A stretch of DNA of 30,577 nucleotides from JAAFGT01 sp041485165 (GTDB lineage Bacteria; Acidobacteriota; Terriglobia; Acidiferrales; UBA7541): positions 1-30,577 of the forward strand of contig JBGPJC010000040.1 in the NCBI GenBank assembly GCA_041485165.1. Direction: 5' to 3'. The translations under genes were made by a program, and so were the position numbers. A model generated the notes under the pieces. It searched no databases and was not told the origin of the DNA. It saw only the letters and a program-made list of their open reading frames with translations. Below are positions 1 through 8,530 of this stretch, in pieces. Numbering within the stretch: the stretch's first letter is position 1; every line of letters begins with the position of its first letter.

Positions 1-2
1 AC

Positions 3-1373
3 GCCTGCCCCGGCACGATGGAAAATCGTTGGTTCCAGGTGCATGTTACCCGCTTGGACGGGTTGGGGAATCCCTGGTTGCTGGTGATGCACGACGAGAT
101 CACAGAAATAATCGCCTCGGTGACCGGTGCGAATCAGGACAAGAGCGAGACCCTCCGGCGATTGAAACTCTCCCAGCGCGAGGCGGGCCCCTGGGAATCC
201 TCGGGCGGAACTACAGATGAGCAAGTTCGGCAATCACAAAAAATGCAGGCCATTGGACGGTTGGCGGGAGGAATCGCCCACGACTTCAACAACCTGTTAA
301 GCGTGATTATCGGCTGTAGCGAGATTTTGATGATGAAGATCCATCCGGCCGATCCTCGGCGGAAAATGGCGGAAGAGATCGAAGCCACCGGCCAGCGCGG
401 AGCCGCCCTGACCAGGCAATTGCTGGCTTTCAGCCGCCAGCAGGTCCTGGAGATGCGCGTCCTCGATCTCAACGCCACGGTCAAAGATGCGGAGAGCCTC
501 CTGTGTCGCGTGATCGGTGAAAACGTCCACCTGGTCACGCGGATTTCTCAATCCGTCGGCAGCGTAAAGGCCGACCCTGGCCAACTCGAGGTGGCCATCT
601 TGAACCTGGCCCTCAATGCCCGCGATGCCATGCCTCAAGGCGGGGAGCTGACTCTGGAGACCTTGCAAGCCGAGGTGGATGACGCCTTCGTGCGCAAACA
701 TCCCTACGCGCGCCGCGGCCTTTACGCCGTGCTGCGCATCAGCGATACCGGCGTAGGCATTGATGACAATCATGTGGAGCACATTTTCGAGCCTTTCTTC
801 ACCACAAAAGAAAAAGGCAAGGGAACAGGGCTCGGCCTGGCAACGGTATACGGGATCATCAAACAGTCCGGTGGCTACATCTGGACGCAGAAGCGGGAAG
901 GGCTGGGAACTACCTTTGAGATCTACCTGCCGCGAGTGGACGCTGAACCCGATCCCGCGGCTCCGGTCAACGCCGAGGTCAAGCCGCTCCGCGGCAGAGG
1001 GACCATCCTTCTGGTCGAAGACGAAGCGGCTCTGCGAATCCTGACCCGGGATTTCCTTCGGCAGATCGGTTATACGGTTCTGGAAGCCGCCACACCATCG
1101 CAGGCAAAAGAGATTGTCCGCGGCCAGGCCCACAATCCTGACCTTCTGTTGACCGACGTCGTGCTCGCTGAGGGCAATGGCCGCGAGCTGGCCGATGCCT
1201 TGCTGCCTACCTGCCCGGGTATGAAGGTGCTCTACGTCTCCGGTTACACCGACGACGTCATCCTGCAACAGGGCGGGTTTAACCGGGGGGCGGCTTTCCT
1301 TCAGAAGCCGTTTACGCTGGTAGCTCTTTCCGGCAAAGTCCGCGAACTCCTGAAACCGGAGGGGAGTAGCTGA
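3..1373 (+). CDS. Hybrid histidine kinase (PAS end-HisKA-HATPase-REC), 5' truncated by window edge
   Basis: Sensor kinase with a fused receiver domain. The frame is open to the window edge. The first in-frame ATG is at 18, but the residues around it (RWFQVHVTRLDG, then HDEITE) look like the last strands of a PAS domain, so the true start lies outside. Counting from that ATG: dimerisation/phosphoacceptor motif GGIAHDFNN with His88; ATPase N-box NLALNARDAM near 196-205; G-boxes DTGVGI (243-248) and GKGTGLGLA (267-275). A CheY-like receiver from about 328 has acidic pair E334/D335, phosphoacceptor Asp380 in LLLTDVV and Lys430. No output domain is present, so phosphate probably passes to a partner. 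The layout matches the complete hybrid kinase at 5970-8306. The signal sensed is unknown. Confidence 0.93.
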   Translation, partial: ACPGTMENRWFQVHVTRLDGLGNPWLLVMHDEITEIIASVTGANQDKSETLRRLKLSQREAGPWESSGGTTDEQVRQSQKMQAIGRLAGGIAHDFNNLLSVIIGCSEILMMKIHPADPRRKMAEEIEATGQRGAALTRQLLAFSRQQVLEMRVLDLNATVKDAESLLCRVIGENVHLVTRISQSVGSVKADPGQLEVAILNLALNARDAMPQGGELTLETLQAEVDDAFVRKHPYARRGLYAVLRISDTGVGIDDNHVEHIFEPFFTTKEKGKGTGLGLATVYGIIKQSGGYIWTQKREGLGTTFEIYLPRVDAEPDPAAPVNAEVKPLRGRGTILLVEDEAALRILTRDFLRQIGYTVLEAATPSQAKEIVRGQAHNPDLLLTDVVLAEGNGRELADALLPTCPGMKVLYVSGYTDDVILQQGGFNRGAAFLQKPFTLVALSGKVRELLKPEGSS

Positions 1374-1537
1374 GCGGAGGCGCCCCACAAATTCCAAACT
1401 TCCACCTCTGGCGGAGGGCACCCGTCAGCCGCACGGCAAGACCGAGATAAGAAGGCTGCGCCACCCGCCCCCTATCCTACACGTGGCAGGTGTCCAGTTT
1501 TAGAGGGGTGCATTACACCCTTGTGACTGTACGGCGA

Positions 1538-1909
1538 TCATCGATTTGCTACATCTGGAGCGGTCCGTAGGGCCGAGGATAGCAAAACCTGGAGACAGAT
1601 AATTTCAACCCCTGTACTGGGCGCGTACCAGAAATAAGGGAAGCGGTTGATGCTTCGCAGGAAGAGGATCCAGCCTACCAAATGAAAAACCATAAAGCCT
1701 AGGAGGAGAGCCCAAAACTTTGCGGATCGGAGAAACCGCCGGTACCAGCGGACAGGGTAACCAAACAGGAGGGCCGTAACCAAAGCGAAAGGTACCCATT
1801 TGTCGTCGGGCCAATATTCTCGAGGACCTAGGGCCAGCATTGAAATCGCCAGGACAACGCCCAATCCAACCAAGATGTACAACGCGAAATCTCGAGAACG
1901 TGCTTTCAC
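1538..1909 (-). CDS. Small four-helix membrane protein, function unknown
   Basis: 123-residue protein that I do not recognise. It has four hydrophobic stretches, about residues 7-27, 38-55, 65-84 and 100-114, with basic residues between the second and third (RWYRRFLRSAK), as expected for a small inner-membrane protein. It starts with GTG at 1909. The G-T-G-A at 1906-1909 also contains the stop of an upstream minus-strand reading frame (1906-2187), a layout typical of translational coupling. Its base composition is less GC-rich than the neighbouring operons, which could mean accessory origin. A membrane immunity protein next to a toxin tail is one possibility, but nothing in the sequence proves it. 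Confidence 0.6.
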   Translation of the reverse strand: MKARSRDFALYILVGLGVVLAISMLALGPREYWPDDKWVPFALVTALLFGYPVRWYRRFLRSAKFWALLLGFMVFHLVGWILFLRSINRFPYFWYAPSTGVEIICLQVLLSSALRTAPDVANR

Positions 1910-2187
1910 TTGCAGGTCCCCTGACTTATCGAGTTGATTTCCGCCCCGAGAGCCTTACTTTCGGCGTAAATGACCCCACTCAATGCAACGACTCCGCTGT
2001 ACCTTTCCGCACCGCTCAAGATGCCTCGATAGATGGCCGAGCGGAACGGCACGACGAGCCCCCGGCTCGCCGCGTACGTGTAAGCTACGCCTTGCCCGGC
2101 CGAGCTTACAACGTTTTCCAGCAGGGTGCCCCTGTCGCACAGCCGCCACCAGGAATTATTGGCGTCCCCGCGCGGGGGAGCGTCAAT
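1906..2187 (-). pseudogene. Start-less reading frame, probable 3' remnant of a truncated gene
   Basis: Open from just after a TGA (2188-2190) to a TGA (1906-1908): 93 codons. The translation looks protein-like: it contains NNSWWRLCDRGTLLENV, then a Gly/Ala/Ser/Tyr-rich segment such as GQGVAYTYAASRG and YSGVVALSGVIYAES, and ends GTCK. It has no ATG; the only usual start is GTG at 2050-2052, which would discard half of this segment. The stop overlaps the start of the membrane protein gene by four bases. I read it as the C-terminal end of a larger protein cut off near the tldD-like promoter, possibly the tail of a large secreted or polymorphic-toxin protein. No family is recognised; chance openness in GC-rich DNA is the alternative. 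Confidence 0.4.
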
Positions 2188-2191
2188 TCAT

Positions 2192-2220
2192 TTGCCCTCT
2201 CTCCCGTGTTCAAGCATACT
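2192..2220 (+). promoter_or_regulatory. Candidate promoter for the TldD-like operon
   Basis: TTGCCC (2192-2197), a 17-bp spacer and CATACT (2215-2220) resemble sigma70 -35/-10 boxes, four of six matches each. Predicted transcription would begin near 2227, about 16 nt before ATG 2243. No Shine-Dalgarno is visible, so the leader would be very short. It lies in the 1910-2242 interval, which otherwise holds only the minus-strand remnant and a 7-bp inverted repeat (GTAAGCT...AGCTTAC, about 2080-2110). Confidence 0.4.
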
Positions 2221-2242
2221 TTGCACTCTCCTGCTCACAAAT

Positions 2243-4003
2243 ATGAAAACGAACAGTTCACTTTTATCATCGATTGCCCTCCGTTTCGTCCTTACTTTCG
2301 CGCTGCTGTCGGGTTTCATTCCCCTCGCTTCTCCGGCTCCGGAGCAGGGCCGCCCGGACATCCTGCTGGAGACCATGCAGCAGGAGTTGACGCGGGCCAG
2401 CAAGGAACTCGCCAAGTCCGACCCGCCGGTCTATTTCATCAGTTACTCGGCCGTTGACCAGGAAGAGGCCGGAATCGTGGCCTCCTACGGCGCGCTGACC
2501 ACATCGTTCAGCGCCAGCCGGCGCATCGCCGACGTCACCGTGCGCGTGGGCAGCATCGCCATGGACAACACCCACGGCGAAAGCCGCGGCTCCGGCCTTT
2601 CTTCGGGCACGCTGCCGCTGGGCGAGGACCGCGACGCGATCGCCCGCACGCTTTGGGAACTGACCAACCGGGAATATCGCCGCGCCGCTCCAGCCTTCCT
2701 GAAGGTCAAAAATGACGCCGCCGTGCGCACCGAGGAGGAGGACAAATCACCCGACTTCTCCCAGGAGACTCCCCAGGTGCGGCTGGATGGCAGGCCGGGA
2801 TCATTTGAAATCAACCGGCCGCTGTGGGAGCAGCGCGTCCGCGATTACTCGGCATTATTCCGGAAATTCCCGGAGGTCTACTCCTCCATCGTAGTGCTGC
2901 AGATGGAGAAGAGCCGCTCGCGCTTCGTTTCCAGCGAAGGCAGCCGCCTCGAGTCTCCCAGCACCATGGTGCGGCTGCTGATTGAGGCGGAGACCCGCGC
3001 CGCCGACGGCATGGAGCTTCTGCGTGTCGAAACCTTCCAGGCTCCGGCGCTCGATCAGCTTCCGGGAGAAGCCGAAATCCGCGCGAAGATCGAAACCATG
3101 GCTGCGGACCTCAAAGCGCTCCGCGCGGCCCCGCTCGCCGAGCCTTTCAATGGTCCGGCGCTGCTCTCCGGCCGGGCCGCCGCGGTCTTTTTCCACGAAG
3201 TGCTGGGCCACCGCGTAGAAGGCCACCGCCAGCGCGATGAGGATGAAGGACAGACCTTCACCAAGAAAGTAAACGAGCAGGTCCTTCCAGAATTCCTGAG
3301 CGTGGTGGATGATCCCACGCAGCGCGTTCTCAATGGGCAGAGACTCTCCGGGGCGTATGATTTCGACGACGAAGGAGTGCCCGCTGGCCGCGTCGAGGTC
3401 ATCAAGAACGGCGTCCTCAAGAATTTCCTGATGTCCCGCATGCCCATCAAGAATTTCAGCAAGTCCAACGGCCACGGCCGCGCCCAGCCCGGCGAGATGC
3501 CCACCGGCCGCCAGGGCAATCTCATCGTCACGTCCACGCGGACCATCAAAGATGCCGAAATGCGCCAGAAGCTGATCGAGGAAGTGAAGAAGCAGGGGAA
3601 GCCCTACGGGCTGTATTTCGAGGACGTCCAGGGAGGTTTCACACTGACTTCGCGCTCGTTCCCGCAAGCCTTCCAAGTTTTGCCGGTGATCGTCTGGCGC
3701 ATTTATGCAGACGGACGGCCGGATGAACTGGTCCGCGGGGTGGACATCGTAGGGACGCCGCTGGCGGCGCTGAACCGCATTCTCCTGACCGGAGACACTC
3801 AGAAAGTCTTCAACGGAATCTGCGGCGCCGAATCGGGGAGCATCCCGGTATCGGCTTCCGCGCCAGCCATGCTTTTTTCGGAGCTCGAGGTGCAGAGGCA
3901 GGGCCACTCGCGCACTCGCCCGCCCATTCTGCCTCCTCCGGGCTTCGAATCCGGGGCCAACAACGGCAACGAAAAAGCTCCTTCCGGGGAGAAGAAGCCA
4001 TGA
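2243..4003 (+). CDS. Exported TldD-family metallopeptidase
   Basis: 586-residue member of the TldD/PmbA (peptidase U62) family. The catalytic subunit of TldD/TldE degrades unfolded peptides and matures some peptide products. Metal motif HEVLGH is at 318-323, with HRVEGH following. A C-terminal cysteine, C527 in NGICGAESG, sits where TldD supplies its third zinc ligand. The start at ATG 2243 is preferred over upstream codons because it gives a clean signal peptide: basic N-terminus, hydrophobic core about 11-28, then LASPAP. Classical TldD is cytosolic, so the export signal is unusual. Its stop overlaps the next start by ATGA (4000-4003), so the two subunits are probably made together. The family call is firm; the substrate is unknown. 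Confidence 0.93.
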   Translation: MKTNSSLLSSIALRFVLTFALLSGFIPLASPAPEQGRPDILLETMQQELTRASKELAKSDPPVYFISYSAVDQEEAGIVASYGALTTSFSASRRIADVTVRVGSIAMDNTHGESRGSGLSSGTLPLGEDRDAIARTLWELTNREYRRAAPAFLKVKNDAAVRTEEEDKSPDFSQETPQVRLDGRPGSFEINRPLWEQRVRDYSALFRKFPEVYSSIVVLQMEKSRSRFVSSEGSRLESPSTMVRLLIEAETRAADGMELLRVETFQAPALDQLPGEAEIRAKIETMAADLKALRAAPLAEPFNGPALLSGRAAAVFFHEVLGHRVEGHRQRDEDEGQTFTKKVNEQVLPEFLSVVDDPTQRVLNGQRLSGAYDFDDEGVPAGRVEVIKNGVLKNFLMSRMPIKNFSKSNGHGRAQPGEMPTGRQGNLIVTSTRTIKDAEMRQKLIEEVKKQGKPYGLYFEDVQGGFTLTSRSFPQAFQVLPVIVWRIYADGRPDELVRGVDIVGTPLAALNRILLTGDTQKVFNGICGAESGSIPVSASAPAMLFSELEVQRQGHSRTRPPILPPPGFESGANNGNEKAPSGEKKP

Positions 4004-5709
4004 GCCCGCGGCAGAAAACTTTTTCCAAGAAGGGAATTATTGCGCGATTTGTCACCGGTGCAGCCCTGCTGGCCGCTCTCTCCGCGGGCCCAGCAGGCAG
4101 AAGCGTACGGGGGGCGACCGGCTCTCCTGCTCGACCGCCCGCTGAAACTCCGGAGGACCCGGTACTTCTGGCCATGCAGGCGGAGCTGGAGCGCTCCAAA
4201 GCGCAGCTCAAGATGGATGGCGTCCAGGCTCCTTATTACATCGAATACCGCGTGGGGGACGTGGACGACTACAGCGCCGAGGCCATCTTCGGCACTTTGC
4301 GTCACGAACAGCGCTACCACGTGCGGTTTGTGCGCGTCGTCGTGCGCGTAGGCGACTACAAGCTGGACAGCTACTACGGTCAGGGGCAGGGCGTGGTGGA
4401 CTCCATGCCGGTGGATAACGACCTGCTCGCCTTCCGCCACCAACTGTGGCTGGCCACAGACAAAGCCTATAAGGCCGCCAGCGCGGCGCTCACCGCCAAA
4501 CTGGCCCTGCTCAAACAATATTCGGTCGAACAGACGGTGGAAGATTTTTCCCGCGCTTCCGCCGTGGTTTCCATCGAGCCCCTGGCGCACATGGATCGGG
4601 ACGTGACTCGCTGGCGGAAGGCCCTGGAATCCACGACTGCGTTGTACCGCAAATTCCCCGACGTGCAGACCGTGGATGCTTCGCTGCGCTTCAACACCCT
4701 CAACCAGTACCTGGTGACGTCGGAAGGGACGATGACCCGGCACGGCCGTTCGCTCTACCAGATCACTGTCTCCGGCTCCACGCAGGCGCCCGACGGCATG
4801 CGTCTGGACCGCTCGCCATTTTTTCTGGTGGCCGACCCTCGCGAACTGCCCGGCGAGGAAAAGCTGCTGGCCGAGACATCGAAGATGCTCGAGACCCTTA
4901 CCCGCCTACGCACCGCTCCCATCGTCGAGGAGGAGTACCGCGGCCCCGTGCTATTCGCCGCGGACGCCGCCAACGATGTCCTGGCGGGATTGGTCGCCAA
5001 CAACGTGCTGGGACGCAAGCCCGCGCCCAACGTCCCCGCGCGGACGGTGGGCACCTATGCCAACAGCTACAAAAGCCGCGTTTTGCCGGAGTTCCTCTCG
5101 GTTGTAGACGATCCCACACTTAAGACATTTGGCGGCACCACCCTGGTCGGAAGCTACGCAGTGGATGACGAGGGGGTCAAAGTCGCTCCGGTCAGCGTGA
5201 TTGAGAACGGCCTGCTGGTGAACTACCTGCTTGGCCGCCAGCCCATCCGCGATTTCCCCGCCTCGAACGGTCATGGCCGCACCGGCGGCGGTGGATTCCC
5301 GGGCCCTTCCATCGGCAACCTGATTCTGAAGTCTTCCCAGTCGTTGTCCCATGAAGCGCTCAAGAAAAAGCTTCTGGAAATGTGCCAGGCGCAGTCCAAG
5401 CCCTATGGTTATTACGTGGACACCTTAGGGCCGCGATTGGCTCCGCGGCTGCTGTACCGCGTCTGGGTCAAGGACGGCAGGGAAGAAATCGTCCGTGGCG
5501 CGATCTTTAGCGAGCTGGATACACGCGGGCTCCGCAATGAAGTGCTCGCGGTGGGAAACGATCCGGAGGTCAGCAACCGGCCGGGGGCCACTCCCACCAC
5601 GGTCATCAGCCCCTCCATGCTCTTCGCTGAACTTGAAGTCAAGCGGGCCGATTCCTCCAACGACAAGCTTCCCGAGTACGGGCCTCCGCCGCTTTCGCCG
5701 CCCAAATGA
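4000..5709 (+). CDS. Exported TldE/PmbA-like partner without metal site
   Basis: 569-residue paralogue of the preceding gene. It shares landmarks with it: VLPEFLSVVDDPT, then a DDEGV motif, then SNGHGR, and a C-terminal SMLFAELEVKR. Where the partner has HEVLGH, this protein reads AADAANDVLAG (around residue 320), and the C-terminal cysteine is replaced by SNRPGATP. It therefore cannot bind zinc in the TldD manner and fits the non-catalytic TldE/PmbA role in a heterodimer. The N-terminus has basic residues then a hydrophobic run (about 12-30), consistent with export like its partner. It is translationally coupled through the 4-bp ATGA overlap. A periplasmic TldD-TldE-like protease is inferred from the pair, not demonstrated. 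Confidence 0.9.
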   Translation: MSPRQKTFSKKGIIARFVTGAALLAALSAGPAGRSVRGATGSPARPPAETPEDPVLLAMQAELERSKAQLKMDGVQAPYYIEYRVGDVDDYSAEAIFGTLRHEQRYHVRFVRVVVRVGDYKLDSYYGQGQGVVDSMPVDNDLLAFRHQLWLATDKAYKAASAALTAKLALLKQYSVEQTVEDFSRASAVVSIEPLAHMDRDVTRWRKALESTTALYRKFPDVQTVDASLRFNTLNQYLVTSEGTMTRHGRSLYQITVSGSTQAPDGMRLDRSPFFLVADPRELPGEEKLLAETSKMLETLTRLRTAPIVEEEYRGPVLFAADAANDVLAGLVANNVLGRKPAPNVPARTVGTYANSYKSRVLPEFLSVVDDPTLKTFGGTTLVGSYAVDDEGVKVAPVSVIENGLLVNYLLGRQPIRDFPASNGHGRTGGGGFPGPSIGNLILKSSQSLSHEALKKKLLEMCQAQSKPYGYYVDTLGPRLAPRLLYRVWVKDGREEIVRGAIFSELDTRGLRNEVLAVGNDPEVSNRPGATPTTVISPSMLFAELEVKRADSSNDKLPEYGPPPLSPPK

Positions 5710-5770
5710 CCCCGTCGCGGTCGGCACTCTGGCACCCATCGCTGCCGGGCAAAAAAATCTGCACGAGAGC

Positions 5771-5798
5771 TTGACCGTGCTATGCTTGTTGTCATAAT
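5771..5798 (+). promoter_or_regulatory. Candidate sigma70-type promoter before hybrid kinase
   Basis: TTGACC (5771-5776), a 16-bp spacer and CATAAT (5793-5798); each hexamer matches the consensus at five of six positions. It lies in the gap between the TldE-like gene and the kinase, leaving a leader of about 165 nt before ATG 5970. No riboswitch-like fold was recognised in that leader. Confidence 0.5.
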
Positions 5799-5969
5799 AG
5801 CTACTGTATTGCGAGGTTGATGACTTCCCCTCCGAAGCTGCCCGCTCATGATACCGAGAGACGAATCAGACTCAGAGCCGACGGGGCGCCCCGGTTTCTT
5901 CCCGCTTCGGGATGCGTTCTTGAATCGCTCGCAACCGGCTGACTAGGTGGCTGGGGAATAGCCATCCAC

Positions 5970-8306
5970 ATGGCCAGAAAAGCTCCGACCGATCGCCCAT
6001 CCTGGCCCTCCTCGACCAGTCCAGCAGATAATCGTAAATCTCCAGAGACTGAGCGCTACCGCCTTCTCTTTGAACGGTGTCCCACGGGGATTCTTTACAC
6101 CACCCTGGAAGGCCGCATATTGGCCTGCAACCCGGGGTTGGCCCGCATGCTGGGTTACTCCACGCCGGAAGAAGTTCTCGGACTAACCGCGGAAGATCTC
6201 TACATGGACCGTGGCGACCGGGCCCCGCTCCTGAAGCGTTTGTTGCAGGACCGTCAGCTCAAAGACGTCGAGAAGTGTTTCAAGAAGAAGGACGGCACTC
6301 CGATTTGGTTCCTGGCGAACATGACTCTGGTGGAAGACGAACACGGTGCCCCCGGCGTAATCGAAGGGACGCTGGTGGACATTACCCAACGCAAGAAGCT
6401 GGAGATGGCGCTCCGCGAGAGCCACGCAGAGCTGCGGGAGGCAAACGAATTCCACAAGCAGGTCATCGCCAGCACCCGTGAGGGTGTCGTTATCCACGAC
6501 CGCGAGCTGCGCTACGTGCTTTGGAATCGAGCCATGGAAGAGCGCACCGGACTCTGCGCCGAGGACGTGCTCGGCCGCTATCCCTGGGATTTCTTTCCCT
6601 TTGTTCGTGACCTGGGAATTGACGAGGCGATGCGGGGATCGCTGCGCGGAGAGACCCACGTTTCGCCGGACATCCCATTCCACGTCCCTTCCACCGGTAA
6701 ACACGGCTGGTTCATCGCCCAATGCGCTCCGCTCCGCGACGCTCGCGGGGAGATCACCGGTGTGGTCACCACCATGAGCGACATCACCGAGCGCAAACGC
6801 GTGGAAGAAGCCTTGCGTGCCAGCGAGCAGCATTTCCGCGCCGTATTTGAAGTTTCGCAGGATGGCATCCTCATCGCCGACGAAAAGGGAATTTACGTGG
6901 ACGCCAATCCGGCCGCCTGCCGGCTCTTTGCCCGCCGTAGGGAGGAATTGGTTGGTCACGCGATTTCTGAATTTGCGCCGCCTGGATTGGACCTGGAAAA
7001 GAAGTGGCAAACGCTGATGGCAGAAGGAACTGCCCGGGGCGAATACCGATCGGAGTGGCCGGACGGATCCATCCGGGATACGGAATATTGGGTCGCCGCA
7101 CATTTCCTCCCCAACCGGCACTTGGCCTTTTTCCGGGATATCACCGAGAGCAAACAACTCGAAGAGCAGTTACGGCACGCACAGAAAATGGAAGCGGTGG
7201 GCCAACTGGCCGGCGGCGTAGCTCACGATTTCAATAACCTGTTGATGGTCATTCTGGGCCGTTGCGAGATGCTCCAGGGCCTCGCTGCCGCCGGCGACTC
7301 TCTCCAGGCCGGCGTGAAAGAGATTCAGATGGCTGCAGACCGCGCCGTCTCTCTCACCCGGCAACTGCTGGCCTTCAGCCGCAAGCAGGAATTGCTGCCG
7401 CGCGTGCTGGATTTGAACCAGTTGGTCCGGGGTATCGAAACCCTCTTGCGGCGAGCCCTGGGCGAGCAGATTGAAGTGATCCTCCAGCTGGAAAGCGGCC
7501 TCTGCCCCATAAAGGTGGACCAGGGACAATTTGAACAGGTGATCCTGAATCTGGCGGTCAACGCCCGCGACGCGATGCCCGCTGGCGGCCGGTTGACCAT
7601 CGAGACGCGCAATGTGGATCTCGATGACGCCGCGCTGCGCACCAACCTGGAAATTTCTCCGGGCCGCTTCACGCTGCTGGCGGTGAGTGACACCGGCACG
7701 GGCGTGGATCCACAAATCCGGCAGCACCTCTTCGAGCCTTTTTTCACCACAAAAGAGCAAGGCAAGGGGACCGGGCTCGGTCTGGCCACCGCCTACGGCA
7801 TCGTCCGGCAGAGCGGAGGCTTTTTTGTTGTGGAGAGCGCGGTCGGGGAGGGCTCCTCCTTCCGCATCTATCTCCCCAGCGTGCCTTTGGACGATCACTC
7901 TCTTCCCCCTTGTGCGCCACAACACTCCTTGCTCCGCGGCAATGAAACCATCCTGTTGGTCTCGGACGAGGATCGCCTGCGCAGCTTGCTCTGCGAGATG
8001 CTTGAGCAGTGCGGCTATACAGTTCTTGGAGCCCGTACCTCGGAAGAGGCTTTGCGAGTTGCCGCAGAGAAGCCGTTCGACCTGCTGCTCACAGACTTGG
8101 TGATGCCGGGAATCAATGGAGCGGAACTGGCCATGCGTGTCGCCCGCGAGCACCCCGCCAGTCGCACCATGTTCATCTCCGGTTATCCAAGCGAGACCGC
8201 ATTGAAGCATCGGGCCATTCCCAGCCGCGCTTGCTTCCTGCAAAAGCCTTTCACGCTGGAGACTCTTGCTCGAACTGTGCGCAGGGTCCTTGACGCTCCG
8301 CGATGA
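5970..8306 (+). CDS. Hybrid histidine kinase with three PAS domains and receiver
   Basis: 778 residues, no transmembrane segment, so probably a soluble sensor. Domains in order: PAS1 about 29-142, PAS2 about 160-278, PAS3 about 285-396, each ending in a typical DIT-E segment; HisKA with His419 in GGVAHDFNN; HATPase with N-box NLAVNARDAM (527-536), DTGTGV and GKGTGLGLA; receiver 659-775 with phosphoacceptor Asp709 (LLLTDLVMP) and Lys759. The receiver's acidic pair is altered: VEDE of related receivers is VSDE here (Ser665, Asp666), keeping the more important Asp. The ATG at 5970 has only a weak upstream purine stretch. It closely resembles the truncated kinase at the window start. No adjacent response regulator. 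The ligand is unknown. Confidence 0.95.
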   Translation: MARKAPTDRPSWPSSTSPADNRKSPETERYRLLFERCPTGILYTTLEGRILACNPGLARMLGYSTPEEVLGLTAEDLYMDRGDRAPLLKRLLQDRQLKDVEKCFKKKDGTPIWFLANMTLVEDEHGAPGVIEGTLVDITQRKKLEMALRESHAELREANEFHKQVIASTREGVVIHDRELRYVLWNRAMEERTGLCAEDVLGRYPWDFFPFVRDLGIDEAMRGSLRGETHVSPDIPFHVPSTGKHGWFIAQCAPLRDARGEITGVVTTMSDITERKRVEEALRASEQHFRAVFEVSQDGILIADEKGIYVDANPAACRLFARRREELVGHAISEFAPPGLDLEKKWQTLMAEGTARGEYRSEWPDGSIRDTEYWVAAHFLPNRHLAFFRDITESKQLEEQLRHAQKMEAVGQLAGGVAHDFNNLLMVILGRCEMLQGLAAAGDSLQAGVKEIQMAADRAVSLTRQLLAFSRKQELLPRVLDLNQLVRGIETLLRRALGEQIEVILQLESGLCPIKVDQGQFEQVILNLAVNARDAMPAGGRLTIETRNVDLDDAALRTNLEISPGRFTLLAVSDTGTGVDPQIRQHLFEPFFTTKEQGKGTGLGLATAYGIVRQSGGFFVVESAVGEGSSFRIYLPSVPLDDHSLPPCAPQHSLLRGNETILLVSDEDRLRSLLCEMLEQCGYTVLGARTSEEALRVAAEKPFDLLLTDLVMPGINGAELAMRVAREHPASRTMFISGYPSETALKHRAIPSRACFLQKPFTLETLARTVRRVLDAPR

Positions 8307-8393
8307 CTTCCCGGCTCCCGCCCCCGATCACCGCCGCCGCGTCCTTCACCGAAACCACCCGGGACCTGGCGAACGTTTTAGCCTTTTTATCGC

Positions 8394-8422
8394 TTGGCAC
8401 GAAGGGAGCATTGCGCTATTTT
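8394..8422 (+). promoter_or_regulatory. Candidate promoter for the nickel/cobalt transporter
   Basis: TTGGCA (8394-8399), 17-bp spacer, TATTTT (8417-8422). It lies 3' of the kinase stop, in a segment of lower third-position GC, and would start a transcript near 8430. This supports a transporter start downstream of 8430 rather than at the ATGA overlapping the kinase stop. Confidence 0.4.
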
Positions 8423-8530
8423 CACGCGGGAATGATTTTCGGACGATTCACAGAGACTTTTGATGTCAGAGATGCTCTTCGCTTTGGTTTGCCGGCTCAG
8501 GCGGCTGTCGTCTATCCTCTCGGCGGGTTC

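Noticed and set aside
2855..3907. 350-codon antisense frame across the TldD-like gene
   Set aside because: Entirely antisense to a well-supported gene; its openness follows from third-position GC bias. The same applies to the long antisense frames in 7170-8243 and 23222-24493.
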